Under the pieces are notes generated by a model. The model was not told where the DNA came from. It ran no database searches and saw nothing but the letters and a program-made list of their open reading frames with translations. From Bradyrhizobium diazoefficiens (GTDB taxonomy: Bacteria > Pseudomonadota > Alphaproteobacteria > Rhizobiales > Xanthobacteraceae): 64,000 bases of DNA. How positions within the stretch are numbered: position 1 is the first letter of the stretch; each line of letters opens with the position of its first letter. Location of the stretch: NCBI RefSeq assembly GCF_016599855.1, contig NZ_CP067041.1:1984001-2048000 (forward strand), given 5' to 3'. A program made the position numbers and the translations under genes. Shown piece by piece: positions 36,964 to 44,721 of this stretch.

Positions 36964-39069
36964 ATGGATTCAAAGATCATGACCGCGCTCGGCGACCGGA
37001 TGCTCTCGCTCGGGCCCCAGCCCGCGACCGATGGTCCCTACAAGCATCTCAAGCTGACGCGCGATGCCGACGGCGTCGCCTGGCTGCTGTTCGACCGCGC
37101 CGACACCAGCGCCAACACGCTGTCCTCCGACGTGATGGAGGAGTTTGATGCCGTGCTCGCGGCGATCGAGACCGAGCGTCCGGCCGGCCTCGTGATCCGC
37201 TCGGCAAAACCGTCCGGCTTCATCGCCGGCGCTGATGTCAACGAATTCCGCGGCGCCAGCGATCCCGGGATGGTGGAGATGCGCATCCGCGCCGCGCATG
37301 CGGTGGTCGATCACCTGGAGGCGTTGAAGCTGCCCACTGTCGCGGTCATCCACGGCTTCTGCCTCGGCGGCGGGCTCGAGGTCGCGCTCGCCTGCCAGTC
37401 GCGCATCGCCATCGACGGCGCGCGCTTCGGCTTCCCGGAGGTGATGCTGGGCCTGCATCCCGGTCTCGGCGGCACCGCGCGCTTCACCGCGCTGGTCAAT
37501 CCGACCGAGTCGATGGCGTTGATGCTAACCGGCCGCACCATCGATGCGCGCCGCGCCAAGTCGCTTGGCCTCGTCGATACCGTCACGCAGGAGCGTCACG
37601 TTCGTAACGCGGTGAGGGATGCGCTGTTCGGCCGGTTGAAGCGGGCCCGCACGGGCCTTCTCACGCGCGCGGCCAATCTCGGACCCGTGCGCGGGTTGCT
37701 AGCCAGGCGCATGCGCTCGGAGGCGGCGAAGACAGCATCCCGCGAGCATTATCCGGCGCCTTACGCGCTGATCGATCTCTGGGAGGCGCATGGCGGCAGC
37801 AAGACTGCGATGCTCAGGGCGGAGCAGGCCTCGTTCGCCAAATTGATGGTGACGCCGACTGCGCAGAACCTGATCCGCGTGTTCTTCCTGCGCGAGCAGA
37901 TGAAGAAGGCGGCGGGCTCCGACAACACGGTCAAGCACGTCCATGTCATCGGCGCCGGCGCCATGGGCGGCGACATCGCGGCCTGGTGTGCGGGGCAGGG
38001 GCTGCGCGTTTCGCTGGCCGACATGAAGGCCGAGCCGATCGCGGGTGCGGTGAAGCGCGCCGCCGAGCTCTATGGCAAGATCATCCGCAAGCCGACCAAG
38101 GTGCGCGACGCGCTCGATCGCCTGATCCCGGACATGGACGGCGAGGGCGTCCGCAACGCCGATCTCATCATCGAGGCGGTGCCGGAAAAGCTCGAGCTCA
38201 AGCAGAAGGTCTATGCCGGGCTCGAGCCGAAGATGAAGCCCGGTGCGATCCTTGCGACCAACACCTCAAGCATTCCGCTTCAAGACCTCCGCACCACGCT
38301 GGCGCGGCCGGAGCGCCTCGTCGGCCTGCACTTCTTCAACCCGGTGTCGCGGCTGCAGCTGATCGAGGTCGTCAGCCATGATGGTAATGATGCACAGGTG
38401 CTGAAGGAAGCGCTCGCCTTCCTCGGCGCAATCGACCGCCTGCCGCTCTCCGTGAAGAGCTCGCCCGGCTTCCTCGTCAACCGCGCGCTGACGCCCTATA
38501 TGCTGGAAGCGATGGTGATGCTGGACGAGAAGACCGACCAGCGCCTGATCGATGCCGCCGCCGAGCAGTTCGGCATGCCGATGGGGCCGATCGAGTTGGC
38601 CGACCAGGTCGGCCTCGACATCTGCCTCGACGTCGCCGACATGCTGCGCACCAAATTCGGCGACCTGCTCCCGCCGACGCCGGCTTGGCTGCGCGAGAAG
38701 GTCGCCAAGGGTGAGCTCGGCCGCAAGACCGGCAAGGGCTTTTACACATGGAAGGACGGCAAGGCGGAGAAGGCGCCTTTGCCCGAGACCGGTCCGCGCG
38801 TGACCGACCAGATGATCGACCGGCTGGTACTGCCGATGTCGAATGTCTGCGTCGCAGCTTTGCGCGAAGGCATCGTCGACGATCCCGATGCGGTCGATGG
38901 CGCCATGATCTTCGGCACCGGCTACGCGCCGTTCCGCGGCGGTCCGTTGAACTATGCGCGTACGCGCGGCGTGGAGAATGTCGTATCGACCTTGCGTGCG
39001 CTGACTGAGCGATTCGGCGGGCGTTTCGCGCCCGATGCGGGCTGGGACAATTTCAAGAGAGGCGCATGA
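36964..39069 (+). CDS. fadB: Bifunctional enoyl-CoA hydratase/3-hydroxyacyl-CoA dehydrogenase
   Basis: This 701-residue enzyme performs the two middle steps of beta-oxidation. An N-terminal crotonase domain has GLCLGG-like GFCLGGGLEVALAC and FGFPEVMLGLHPGLGGT, with both catalytic glutamates. The central NAD-binding domain has VIGAGAMGGDIAAWCAGQG, LHFFNPVSRLQLIEVV with the catalytic His, and the C-terminal dimerisation repeat. It starts two bases after the thiolase stop and overlaps the thioesterase start (ATGA). Confidence 0.95.
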   Translation: MDSKIMTALGDRMLSLGPQPATDGPYKHLKLTRDADGVAWLLFDRADTSANTLSSDVMEEFDAVLAAIETERPAGLVIRSAKPSGFIAGADVNEFRGASDPGMVEMRIRAAHAVVDHLEALKLPTVAVIHGFCLGGGLEVALACQSRIAIDGARFGFPEVMLGLHPGLGGTARFTALVNPTESMALMLTGRTIDARRAKSLGLVDTVTQERHVRNAVRDALFGRLKRARTGLLTRAANLGPVRGLLARRMRSEAAKTASREHYPAPYALIDLWEAHGGSKTAMLRAEQASFAKLMVTPTAQNLIRVFFLREQMKKAAGSDNTVKHVHVIGAGAMGGDIAAWCAGQGLRVSLADMKAEPIAGAVKRAAELYGKIIRKPTKVRDALDRLIPDMDGEGVRNADLIIEAVPEKLELKQKVYAGLEPKMKPGAILATNTSSIPLQDLRTTLARPERLVGLHFFNPVSRLQLIEVVSHDGNDAQVLKEALAFLGAIDRLPLSVKSSPGFLVNRALTPYMLEAMVMLDEKTDQRLIDAAAEQFGMPMGPIELADQVGLDICLDVADMLRTKFGDLLPPTPAWLREKVAKGELGRKTGKGFYTWKDGKAEKAPLPETGPRVTDQMIDRLVLPMSNVCVAALREGIVDDPDAVDGAMIFGTGYAPFRGGPLNYARTRGVENVVSTLRALTERFGGRFAPDAGWDNFKRGA

Positions 39070-39476
39070 GCGATCAGGGGAATAGCGAGCCGAGCGGCGA
39101 TCTCTGCATCCGCACGCTGGCGATGCCCGCCGACACCAACGCCAATGGGGACATCTTTGGCGGCTGGCTGCTTAGCCAGATGGACGTCGGCGGCGGCGTG
39201 TTCGCCTCGAAGGCCGCGAAGTCGCGCACCGTCACGGTTGCCATCGACGCCATGAATTTTCGCAAGGCCGTCTATGTCGGCGATCTCGTCTCGGTCTATG
39301 CCAACCTCGTGCGCGTCGGCCGCACCTCGCTTACGGTCCATCTCGAAGCCTGGGCGCTGCGGCGGCGCGAGCTGCGGCCGATCCTCGTGACCGATGGCAA
39401 TTTCACCTATGTGTCGATCGACGACAACGGCCATCCGCAAGCGATCCAGCGAGAAACGCCGCCGATTGCGACGTAA
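39066..39476 (+). CDS. yciA: Acyl-CoA thioesterase, YciA type hotdog fold
   Basis: This 136-residue protein has the conserved opening RTLAMPADTNANGDIFGGWL, which contains the catalytic Asn and Asp residues of the YciA/BFIT group, followed by the hotdog sheet (TVAIDAMNFRKAVYVGDLVS). It hydrolyses acyl-CoA and would adjust the CoA pool or release acyl groups during beta-oxidation. Its start overlaps fadB by four bases, making it the last gene of the operon. Confidence 0.93.
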   Translation: MSDQGNSEPSGDLCIRTLAMPADTNANGDIFGGWLLSQMDVGGGVFASKAAKSRTVTVAIDAMNFRKAVYVGDLVSVYANLVRVGRTSLTVHLEAWALRRRELRPILVTDGNFTYVSIDDNGHPQAIQRETPPIAT

Positions 39477-39697
39477 CCGCGCGGCTTTGCGCCTCATCTC
39501 ACGAAGACGTGCAGCGTCCGCCAAACGTGGCGCGCGTGAGTCAACGCGTCGCTTCTCTGCCAAGAACGGGTCATAAAACGGATGAGGTCGCGGCGTACTC
39601 AATTGCCTGTCGATTCGGGGTGGAAACCGGTTGATTTGCCCTAGGAACCTTTGGGCAGACACGCCGTTATTTGCCCGCACTGAGGAATCCACGGACC

Positions 39698-39889
39698 ATG
39701 TCGGACAGCTACATTATCGAAGTCGATTCGCAGACCGCAGGTATCGTCGTTCGTTCCCAGGGAGGCTATTGTTTCTTCGCCTCATCCCACCGCTTCAACC
39801 GTCTCGAAGGCCAGCTTTTCCGCAACGCCCGCGAAGCCGAGCGCGCCGCGCGCAAGCTGGTGAATGGTGATGAGAAGGAGGCGGCGTAG
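39698..39889 (+). CDS. Small conserved hypothetical protein
   Basis: This 63-residue protein has a beta-strand-rich start (SYIIEVDSQTAGIVVRSQGG) and an Arg/Ala-rich helical end (AREAERAARKLVNG). It has no signal peptide or membrane helix. I do not recognise the family. It follows the thioesterase gene by 221 bases that contain nothing else I can name, and precedes a palindromic element. Confidence 0.7.
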   Translation: MSDSYIIEVDSQTAGIVVRSQGGYCFFASSHRFNRLEGQLFRNAREAERAARKLVNGDEKEAA

Positions 39890-39894
39890 GCTTT

Positions 39895-39999
39895 GTCATT
39901 CCGGGGGCGCGCATCGCGCGAGCCCGGAATCCATTGCGCAGCAGAATCAGCGGATGGATAGATTCCGGGCCCGCGCCTCTCGGCACATCCCGGAATGAC
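39895..39999. repeat. GTCATTCC-type palindromic element, second copy
   Basis: It starts GTCATTCCGGGGGCGCGCAT and ends CATCCCGGAATGAC. The arms AGCCCGGAATCCAT and ATTCCGGGC-rich right arm match the element at 33148, while the loop differs. It sits between convergent genes. Confidence 0.85.
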
Positions 40000-40007
40000 G
40001 TCGTCGG

Positions 40008-40400
40008 CTACAACTTCGTAGCTGCCCGCGACAACAGCTTCCACTGGTCGCCCTGCTTCTGCCAGTTCATCAGGATGTGAAGGCTGTTTGCCACTTTCCT
40101 TCCGTCTGCCATCATCTCGGCCATCCAGTGGAAGCGCACGATCGCGGCAGGGCCAACGATCTTGATGGTTGGATCCGTGTACGTAATCGACAGGAATTCC
40201 GTTTTGCCATCGGTAGCGTTGGCGATGAAGGCAGCCTTGTCCTCGAGGAAGCCGTTGGAATGGCTGTAGCTCAGATCGTCGGCGCACAGCGCTCCGAGCG
40301 CCTTCGGATCGGCCGCGATCTGGGCGAGGCGAAATGCCTCGACTTTTTTTGCCACCGCCTCACCGTCCGCCGTGGCAGCGTGATCGCGATCAAGTGTCAT
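40008..40400 (-). CDS. SnoaL/NTF2-fold protein (DUF4440-like)
   Basis: This 130-residue NTF2-like protein has an N-terminal helix (EAVAKKVEAFRLAQIAADPK), the LGALCADDLSYSHSNG strand and a C-terminal WKLLSRAATKL strand. The DUF4440 group is structurally uniform but functionally open. The start at 40400 has GGAGG five bases upstream. The frame stays open to 41285, but that extension is opposite the HAD gene and is not real. It is divergent from the HAD gene. Confidence 0.88.
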   Translation of the reverse strand: MTLDRDHAATADGEAVAKKVEAFRLAQIAADPKALGALCADDLSYSHSNGFLEDKAAFIANATDGKTEFLSITYTDPTIKIVGPAAIVRFHWMAEMMADGRKVANSLHILMNWQKQGDQWKLLSRAATKL

Positions 40401-40556
40401 CGTATCCTCCGTTCTTATGTTGCGCCCACTGTTGCAGCCGCATTCGATTTTGTCGAGCGTCAGATCGCGATCGTTGCAATGCGCTGCATTGCGTCGGCCA
40501 GCTCGAATTGATAGGTCTCGCGCATCGTTGTGCCGCGCATTCAGGAAAGTACGGAC

Positions 40557-41231
40557 ATGATCGAGACTATGGGCAGGGCGTTGCTGTTCGATATAGACGG
40601 CACGCTCGCCAATACCGACCCGCTGCATCTGAAGGCATTCAACCAGGTGCTCGGTCCTCACGGTCACGTCTTCGACCACGTGCGCTTCTCGAGAGAGCTG
40701 CAAGGCTTCGCCAATGTGTCGATCGGCGAGCGTTTTCTGCCCGGCGAGACATTGGAACGGCGCGCCGTGATCCTCGGCGAGAAGGAAGAAGTGTTTCGGA
40801 CGCTGGTCGCGGGGCAGATCGAACCGCTGCCGGGTCTGATGGCGCTGCTCGACCGCGCCGACGAGGCCGGCATTCCCATGGTCGCGGTCACCAACGCGCC
40901 GCGTCTCAATGCCGAACTGCTGTTGTCCGGCCTCGGCATCACGCAACGCTTCAAGGCGCTGGTGATCGGCGACGAACTGCCGCACGGCAAGCCGCATCCG
41001 CTGCCCTATCAGGAAGGGCTGCGCTTCGTCGGTGCCAGCGCGGCCGCCTCCATCGCGTTCGAGGACTCCCGCTCCGGCGTGCAGTCGGCCGCCGCCGCCG
41101 GGATTCCGACCATCGGTATCCGGACCAGCCTCAGCGATGCGGATCTTGTTGGATCGGGCGCGGTCGCCTCGGCCAGCGCCTTCGACGATCCCGAACTGCT
41201 CGCGCGGCTCGCGATCGCCATGGCTTGGTAA
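40557..41231 (+). CDS. HAD-superfamily phosphatase
   Basis: This 224-residue HAD hydrolase has the nucleophile motif LLFDIDGTLANTD, motif II near VAVTNAPR, the conserved Lys in GKPHPLPY and motif III ending in FEDSRSGVQSA. A helical cap lies at about residues 20-85. The fold is that of phosphoglycolate phosphatase/beta-phosphoglucomutase. Because the next gene is glpR, glycerol-3-phosphate is a possible substrate, but this is only context. The start ATG has AGGAAAG upstream. Its last codons and stop are repeated four times as a 15-bp unit. Confidence 0.88.
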   Translation: MIETMGRALLFDIDGTLANTDPLHLKAFNQVLGPHGHVFDHVRFSRELQGFANVSIGERFLPGETLERRAVILGEKEEVFRTLVAGQIEPLPGLMALLDRADEAGIPMVAVTNAPRLNAELLLSGLGITQRFKALVIGDELPHGKPHPLPYQEGLRFVGASAAASIAFEDSRSGVQSAAAAGIPTIGIRTSLSDADLVGSGAVASASAFDDPELLARLAIAMAW

Positions 41232-41279
41232 GAGATGGCTTCGTAAGAGATGGCTTGGTAAGAGATGGCTTGGTGAGGG
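41220..41279. repeat. Four tandem 15-bp repeats over the HAD stop codon
   Basis: Units ATGGCTTGGTAAGAG at 41220, 41235 (one change), 41250 and 41265 (ending TGAGGG) follow one another in the reading frame of the HAD gene. Every unit encodes Met-Ala-Trp/Ser followed by a stop. Confidence 0.9.
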
Positions 41280-41366
41280 CTTCATCCATTAACCGTGATC
41301 AACGTGCACATTGACCGCGCGCGCGAACCGCCGCACCATGCATCATTCTGATTTGAGGCCGTTGCC

Positions 41367-42212
41367 GTGACCGGATTGACCCATCGCCAAGCTGAAATCC
41401 TCAACATCGCCCGCGCCTCCGGCCGCGTCATGGTCGAAGAGCTCGCACGCCGCTTCGAAGTCTCGGCGCAGACCATCCGCAAGGACCTCAACGATCTCTG
41501 CGAGCGCCGTTCGCTGACCCGCATCCATGGCGGCGCCATCATCGCCTCCGGCGTGGAAAACCTGGCCTATGAGGCGCGCCGCTTCGTCGCGGCCGACGAG
41601 AAGAAGGCGATCGGGGCTGCGGCCGCCTCCCTGATCCCGAACGGCTGCTCGCTCTTCATCAACATCGGCACCACGACCGAGGAGGTGGCGAGCGCGCTGA
41701 CCTCGCACGAGGATCTGTTGGTCATCACCAACAATCTCAACGTCGCGATGCTGCTCTACCGCCATCCCCGCATCGAGGTGGTGGTCGCCGGCGGCACGGT
41801 GCGGCGCGCGGACGGCGCCGTGGTCGGCTCGACCGCAACGCAGCTGATCGGCCAGTTCAAGGTCGACTACGCCATCATCGGCGCCTCCGCGATCGACGAA
41901 GAGGGCGCGCTGCTCGATTTCGACTATCGCGAGGTGCAGGTGGCGCAGGCCATCATCGCCAATGCCCGCAGCGTTATGCTGGTCGCCGATTCCACCAAGC
42001 TTCGACGCAGCGCGCCCGTGCGCATCGCGCATATGAGCCAGATCCAGACCTTCGTCACCGACCAGGAACTGCCCGAGCCGCTTGCCACGATTTGCCACAG
42101 CAAGGGCATTGAGGTGGTGGAGGCAATGCCGAAGGGCGCGGATATCGACGATACCCAGGCTGATGCGCAGGACGCCGCGCCCGAAGCCGCGCCGGTAGTG
42201 CGGCTGCGATAG
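41367..42212 (+). CDS. glpR: DeoR-family glycerol regulator GlpR
   Basis: GlpR represses glycerol genes and is released by glycerol phosphate. The 281-residue product has the DeoR helix-turn-helix (MVEELARRFEVSAQTIRKDL at about 22-41, RIHGGAI) and a sugar-phosphate-binding domain (NIGTTTEEVA, VVAGGTVRR, DYAIIGASAID). Translation starts at GTG. The function is assigned by its position upstream of the glpD operon, from which it is now separated by a toxin-antitoxin pair. The putative operators lie at 43069-43137. The C-terminal ~20 residues are acidic and Ala-rich without clear role. Confidence 0.9.
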   Translation: MTGLTHRQAEILNIARASGRVMVEELARRFEVSAQTIRKDLNDLCERRSLTRIHGGAIIASGVENLAYEARRFVAADEKKAIGAAAASLIPNGCSLFINIGTTTEEVASALTSHEDLLVITNNLNVAMLLYRHPRIEVVVAGGTVRRADGAVVGSTATQLIGQFKVDYAIIGASAIDEEGALLDFDYREVQVAQAIIANARSVMLVADSTKLRRSAPVRIAHMSQIQTFVTDQELPEPLATICHSKGIEVVEAMPKGADIDDTQADAQDAAPEAAPVVRLR

Positions 42213-42216
42213 GGGC

Positions 42217-42633
42217 TCACGCGTCCCTCCACGGGTTGAGCAGCGGTACGCCCGTAGGTTCGAAATCCCCTACATTGCGCGTGACAACCGTCAATCCGTG
42301 AACAAGTGCAGTCGCTGCGATGAGAGCGTCGCGTTCCGCCCGCGGATTGGGAACGTGAAGTTGCGCACAGCGCTGTGCCACGGCCGTGTCGATGGTCAGG
42401 ATGCGCCCCTCAAAGCGAGTCAGAACTTGACCATCGACCCACGCGCGCAAGAGAGCGCCCTGCTCGGCGTCCCTGCGTTCGATCAGACGGGCGCCAAGTT
42501 CAATCTCGAGAATCGAGATGACAGATATGAAGAAATTCGCCACGGGAGCTGCATTGGCCCAAGCGACGACGTTGCGATCGGCCTTATCCGGTCGCCTCAG
42601 TTCGGAAATGACATTGGTATCCAGTAGAAACAT
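42217..42633 (-). CDS. vapC: VapC-type PIN-domain toxin
   Basis: This 138-residue PIN-domain ribonuclease keeps all four acidic residues: Asp5 in FLLDTNVIS, Glu43 in ILEIELG, Asp102 in RDALIAA and Asp123 in VGDFEPTG. VapC toxins usually cut tRNA or rRNA when not bound by their antitoxin. The ATG overlaps the antitoxin stop (TGATG); a TTG one codon earlier is possible. It lies on the opposite strand between glpR and glpD. Confidence 0.92.
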   Translation of the reverse strand: MFLLDTNVISELRRPDKADRNVVAWANAAPVANFFISVISILEIELGARLIERRDAEQGALLRAWVDGQVLTRFEGRILTIDTAVAQRCAQLHVPNPRAERDALIAATALVHGLTVVTRNVGDFEPTGVPLLNPWRDA

Positions 42634-42884
42634 CAATCGAGATCGGCGGGCCTGAAGACCCCGCCGGGCACGCGAGGCGGATCGAAATCAAAGTCCGCGC
42701 TTGTTTGTGCCAGAGCTTCGGCAAGGCTCATGTGTTCGCCGCTCAGGCGCAGATAGTCTTCCATCGTCAGCAGCACATGGGCCGGGCGGCCGCGATCCGT
42801 AATGAAGACGGGTCCTTGCGATGCAGCTTTTTTCGCGCCGCTGGTGTCCTGATTGAATTCTCGGCTGGTGAGGGTGGTCACCAT
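42633..42884 (-). CDS. Phd/YefM-type antitoxin paired with VapC
   Basis: This 83-residue protein begins MVTTLTSREFNQDTSGAKKA, the Phd/YefM DNA-binding opening, with GPVFITDRGRPAHVLLTMEDY as the hallmark. The C-terminal tail (DFDFDPPRVPG) is the likely toxin-binding segment. The frame is open to 42920, but the ATG at 42884 matches the family start. It should neutralise the PIN toxin and repress its own promoter through the dyad at 42925. Confidence 0.9.
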   Translation of the reverse strand: MVTTLTSREFNQDTSGAKKAASQGPVFITDRGRPAHVLLTMEDYLRLSGEHMSLAEALAQTSADFDFDPPRVPGGVFRPADLD

Positions 42885-42924
42885 GATCAGCGCTCCCGGT
42901 TGCGGCGGTGTCATGGGCAAGTAT

Positions 42925-42944
42925 ATGTAGGCATGTTTCTACAT
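42925..42944. promoter_or_regulatory. Likely antitoxin operator
   Basis: The inverted repeat ATGTAG-GCATGTTT-CTACAT lies 40 bp upstream of the antitoxin start. Short AT-rich dyads in this place are typical autoregulatory sites of Phd/YefM antitoxins. Binding is inferred. Confidence 0.5.
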
Positions 42945-43068
42945 TCAAGGTCGCGAACAGGCTCTCTAGGTTGGATCATATCCACATGCCATCCAATCGC
43001 GTCGACCGCCTCTGAATCCGCCGCTCTGTCTGCCTATTTCCGCGCCATTCTGGCGGGAAAAAGTTCCG

Positions 43069-43137
43069 CTTTCGCTTCCTCTCCCCTCTCTTTCGTCTTG
43101 CTTTCGTTTTCTGGTGTGATCTAATCAAAAGCGAAAG
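43069..43137. promoter_or_regulatory. Probable GlpR operator cluster upstream of glpD
   Basis: CTTTCG occurs at 43069, 43090 and 43101, and its reverse complement CGAAAG at 43132. The last two belong to an inverted pair, CTTTCGTTTT (43101-43110) and AAAAGCGAAAG (43127-43137). The cluster sits just upstream of glpD. TTTCG-type half-sites are characteristic of DeoR-family operators, so GlpR is the likely binder. Apart from this and the antitoxin dyad I see nothing in the 295-base gap. Confidence 0.65.
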
Positions 43138-43179
43138 TAACTGCTCGATGGAACGAGCGGTCGCCGGGGGAAGCGTCTG

Positions 43180-44721
43180 TTGGAGCGTATTTTCGACCTC
43201 GCCATCATTGGGGGCGGTGTTAACGGCTGCGGCATCGCGCGCGACGCGGTGGGCCGCGGCAACACGGTTTTCCTGTGCGAAATGAACGATTTGGCGAGCG
43301 GGACGTCGTCCTGGTCGACCAAATTGGTCCATGGCGGCCTGCGCTATCTCGAATATTACGAGTTTCGACTGGTTCGCGAAGCGCTGATCGAGCGCGAGAT
43401 CCTCTGGGGCATTGCGCCTCACATCATCCGCCCCCTGCGTTTCGTTTTGCCGCACCACGCCGGCCTCCGCCCCGCCTGGCTCCTGCGCCTCGGCCTCTTC
43501 CTCTACGACCACATCGGCGGCCGCCATCTGTTGCCGGCAACGCGCTCGGTCAATCTCAGGCGCGACGAGGTCGGCCGCCCGCTGATCCCGAATCGCTACG
43601 CCCGCGCGTTCGAATATTCCGACTGCTTCGTCGATGACGCCCGCCTGGTCGTGCTCAACGCGCGAGACGCCGCCGACAAGGGCGCCGAGATCCGCACCCG
43701 CACCCGCGCCACCGAGATCCGCCAGTCCGATGGGATCTGGACTGTCGGCATGGTCGACACGCTGACCGGCGCGCGCTCGACCATCCAGGCCCGCGCGCTG
43801 GTCAATGCCGGCGGCCCCTGGGTCGAGGACGTGCTCGGTCGCGGTGCCGGCGTCAACGCCAAGGCAAAAGTGCGCCTGGTGCAAGGCTCGCACATCGTGG
43901 TCAAGAAGCTCTACGAGCACGACCGCGCCTACATGTTCCAGAACGCCGACGGCCGCATCATCTTCGTCATTCCCTATCAGGACGACTTCACGCTGATCGG
44001 CACCACCGACCGCGACTATGACGGCGATCCCGCCAAGGTGAAGGCCACAGTGGAGGAGATCCAATATCTCTGCGCGGCCGCAAGCGAATATCTCGCCAAA
44101 CCGGTGACATCAGAGGACGTAGTCTGGACCTATTCCGGCGTGCGCCCGCTCTATGACGACGGCGCCAGCGAAGCCAAGGCCGCGACGCGCGATTACGTAT
44201 TCGAGCTCGACATGCCTGGCGGTTCGCCGCTGCTGTCGATCTATGGCGGCAAGATCACGACCTATCGCCGCCTCGCCGAAGAAGCGCTGGAGCGGCTCGC
44301 GCCCTATCTACGCAGTGCGAAAGCGCGCGAAGGCTGGACCGGCAAATGGCCGCTGCCCGGCGGCGACATGGATGTGTCGGCCGTCGATGGTCTGATCGGC
44401 GAGCTCCAGCGCGGCTATCCCTTCCTCAGCCATGAGCATGCCCGGCGTCTCGCGCGCGCCTATGGCACCCGCGCCATCAAATTGCTCGGCGACGCCAAAT
44501 CGGCCGCCGATCTCGGTCGGGCTTTTGGCGCAAGCCTGACCGAACGCGAGGTTCGCTACCTGATGACCAATGAATGGGCGGTGACCGCCGAGGATATTGT
44601 CTGGCGCCGCTCCAAGCTCGGTCTGCGACTATCTGCCGACGAAATTGCCGCTCTGGACGACTGGATCAGGACCCACGCCGTGTCGCAAAGTCCACTGCTG
44701 GAAGCAGGAGGACGCTCATGA
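43180..44721 (+). CDS. glpD: Aerobic glycerol-3-phosphate dehydrogenase
   Basis: GlpD oxidises glycerol-3-phosphate to dihydroxyacetone phosphate at the membrane and feeds electrons to quinone. The 513-residue product has the FAD-binding opening FDLAIIGGGVNGCGIARDA. SGTSSWSTKLVHGGLRYLE and GLRYLEYYEF follow, then FVIPYQDDFTLIGTTD and SGVRPL, and the C-terminal DAO domain. Translation starts at TTG (43180) behind GGGGGAAG. The frame overlaps glpS by four bases (ATGA), so this is the first gene of the glpDSTPQUV operon. It lies directly behind the CTTTCG cluster. Confidence 0.95.
   Translation: MERIFDLAIIGGGVNGCGIARDAVGRGNTVFLCEMNDLASGTSSWSTKLVHGGLRYLEYYEFRLVREALIEREILWGIAPHIIRPLRFVLPHHAGLRPAWLLRLGLFLYDHIGGRHLLPATRSVNLRRDEVGRPLIPNRYARAFEYSDCFVDDARLVVLNARDAADKGAEIRTRTRATEIRQSDGIWTVGMVDTLTGARSTIQARALVNAGGPWVEDVLGRGAGVNAKAKVRLVQGSHIVVKKLYEHDRAYMFQNADGRIIFVIPYQDDFTLIGTTDRDYDGDPAKVKATVEEIQYLCAAASEYLAKPVTSEDVVWTYSGVRPLYDDGASEAKAATRDYVFELDMPGGSPLLSIYGGKITTYRRLAEEALERLAPYLRSAKAREGWTGKWPLPGGDMDVSAVDGLIGELQRGYPFLSHEHARRLARAYGTRAIKLLGDAKSAADLGRAFGASLTEREVRYLMTNEWAVTAEDIVWRRSKLGLRLSADEIAALDDWIRTHAVSQSPLLEAGGRS

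Noticed and set aside
41220..41279. 15-bp tandem repeats considered as an operator array
   Set aside because: They are in the reading frame of the HAD gene and include its stop codon each time, which points to slippage of coding DNA.
40401..41285. Extension of the SnoaL-like frame to 425 residues
   Set aside because: The extra part is antisense to the HAD phosphatase gene. The GGAGG-led ATG at 40400 fits the domain.
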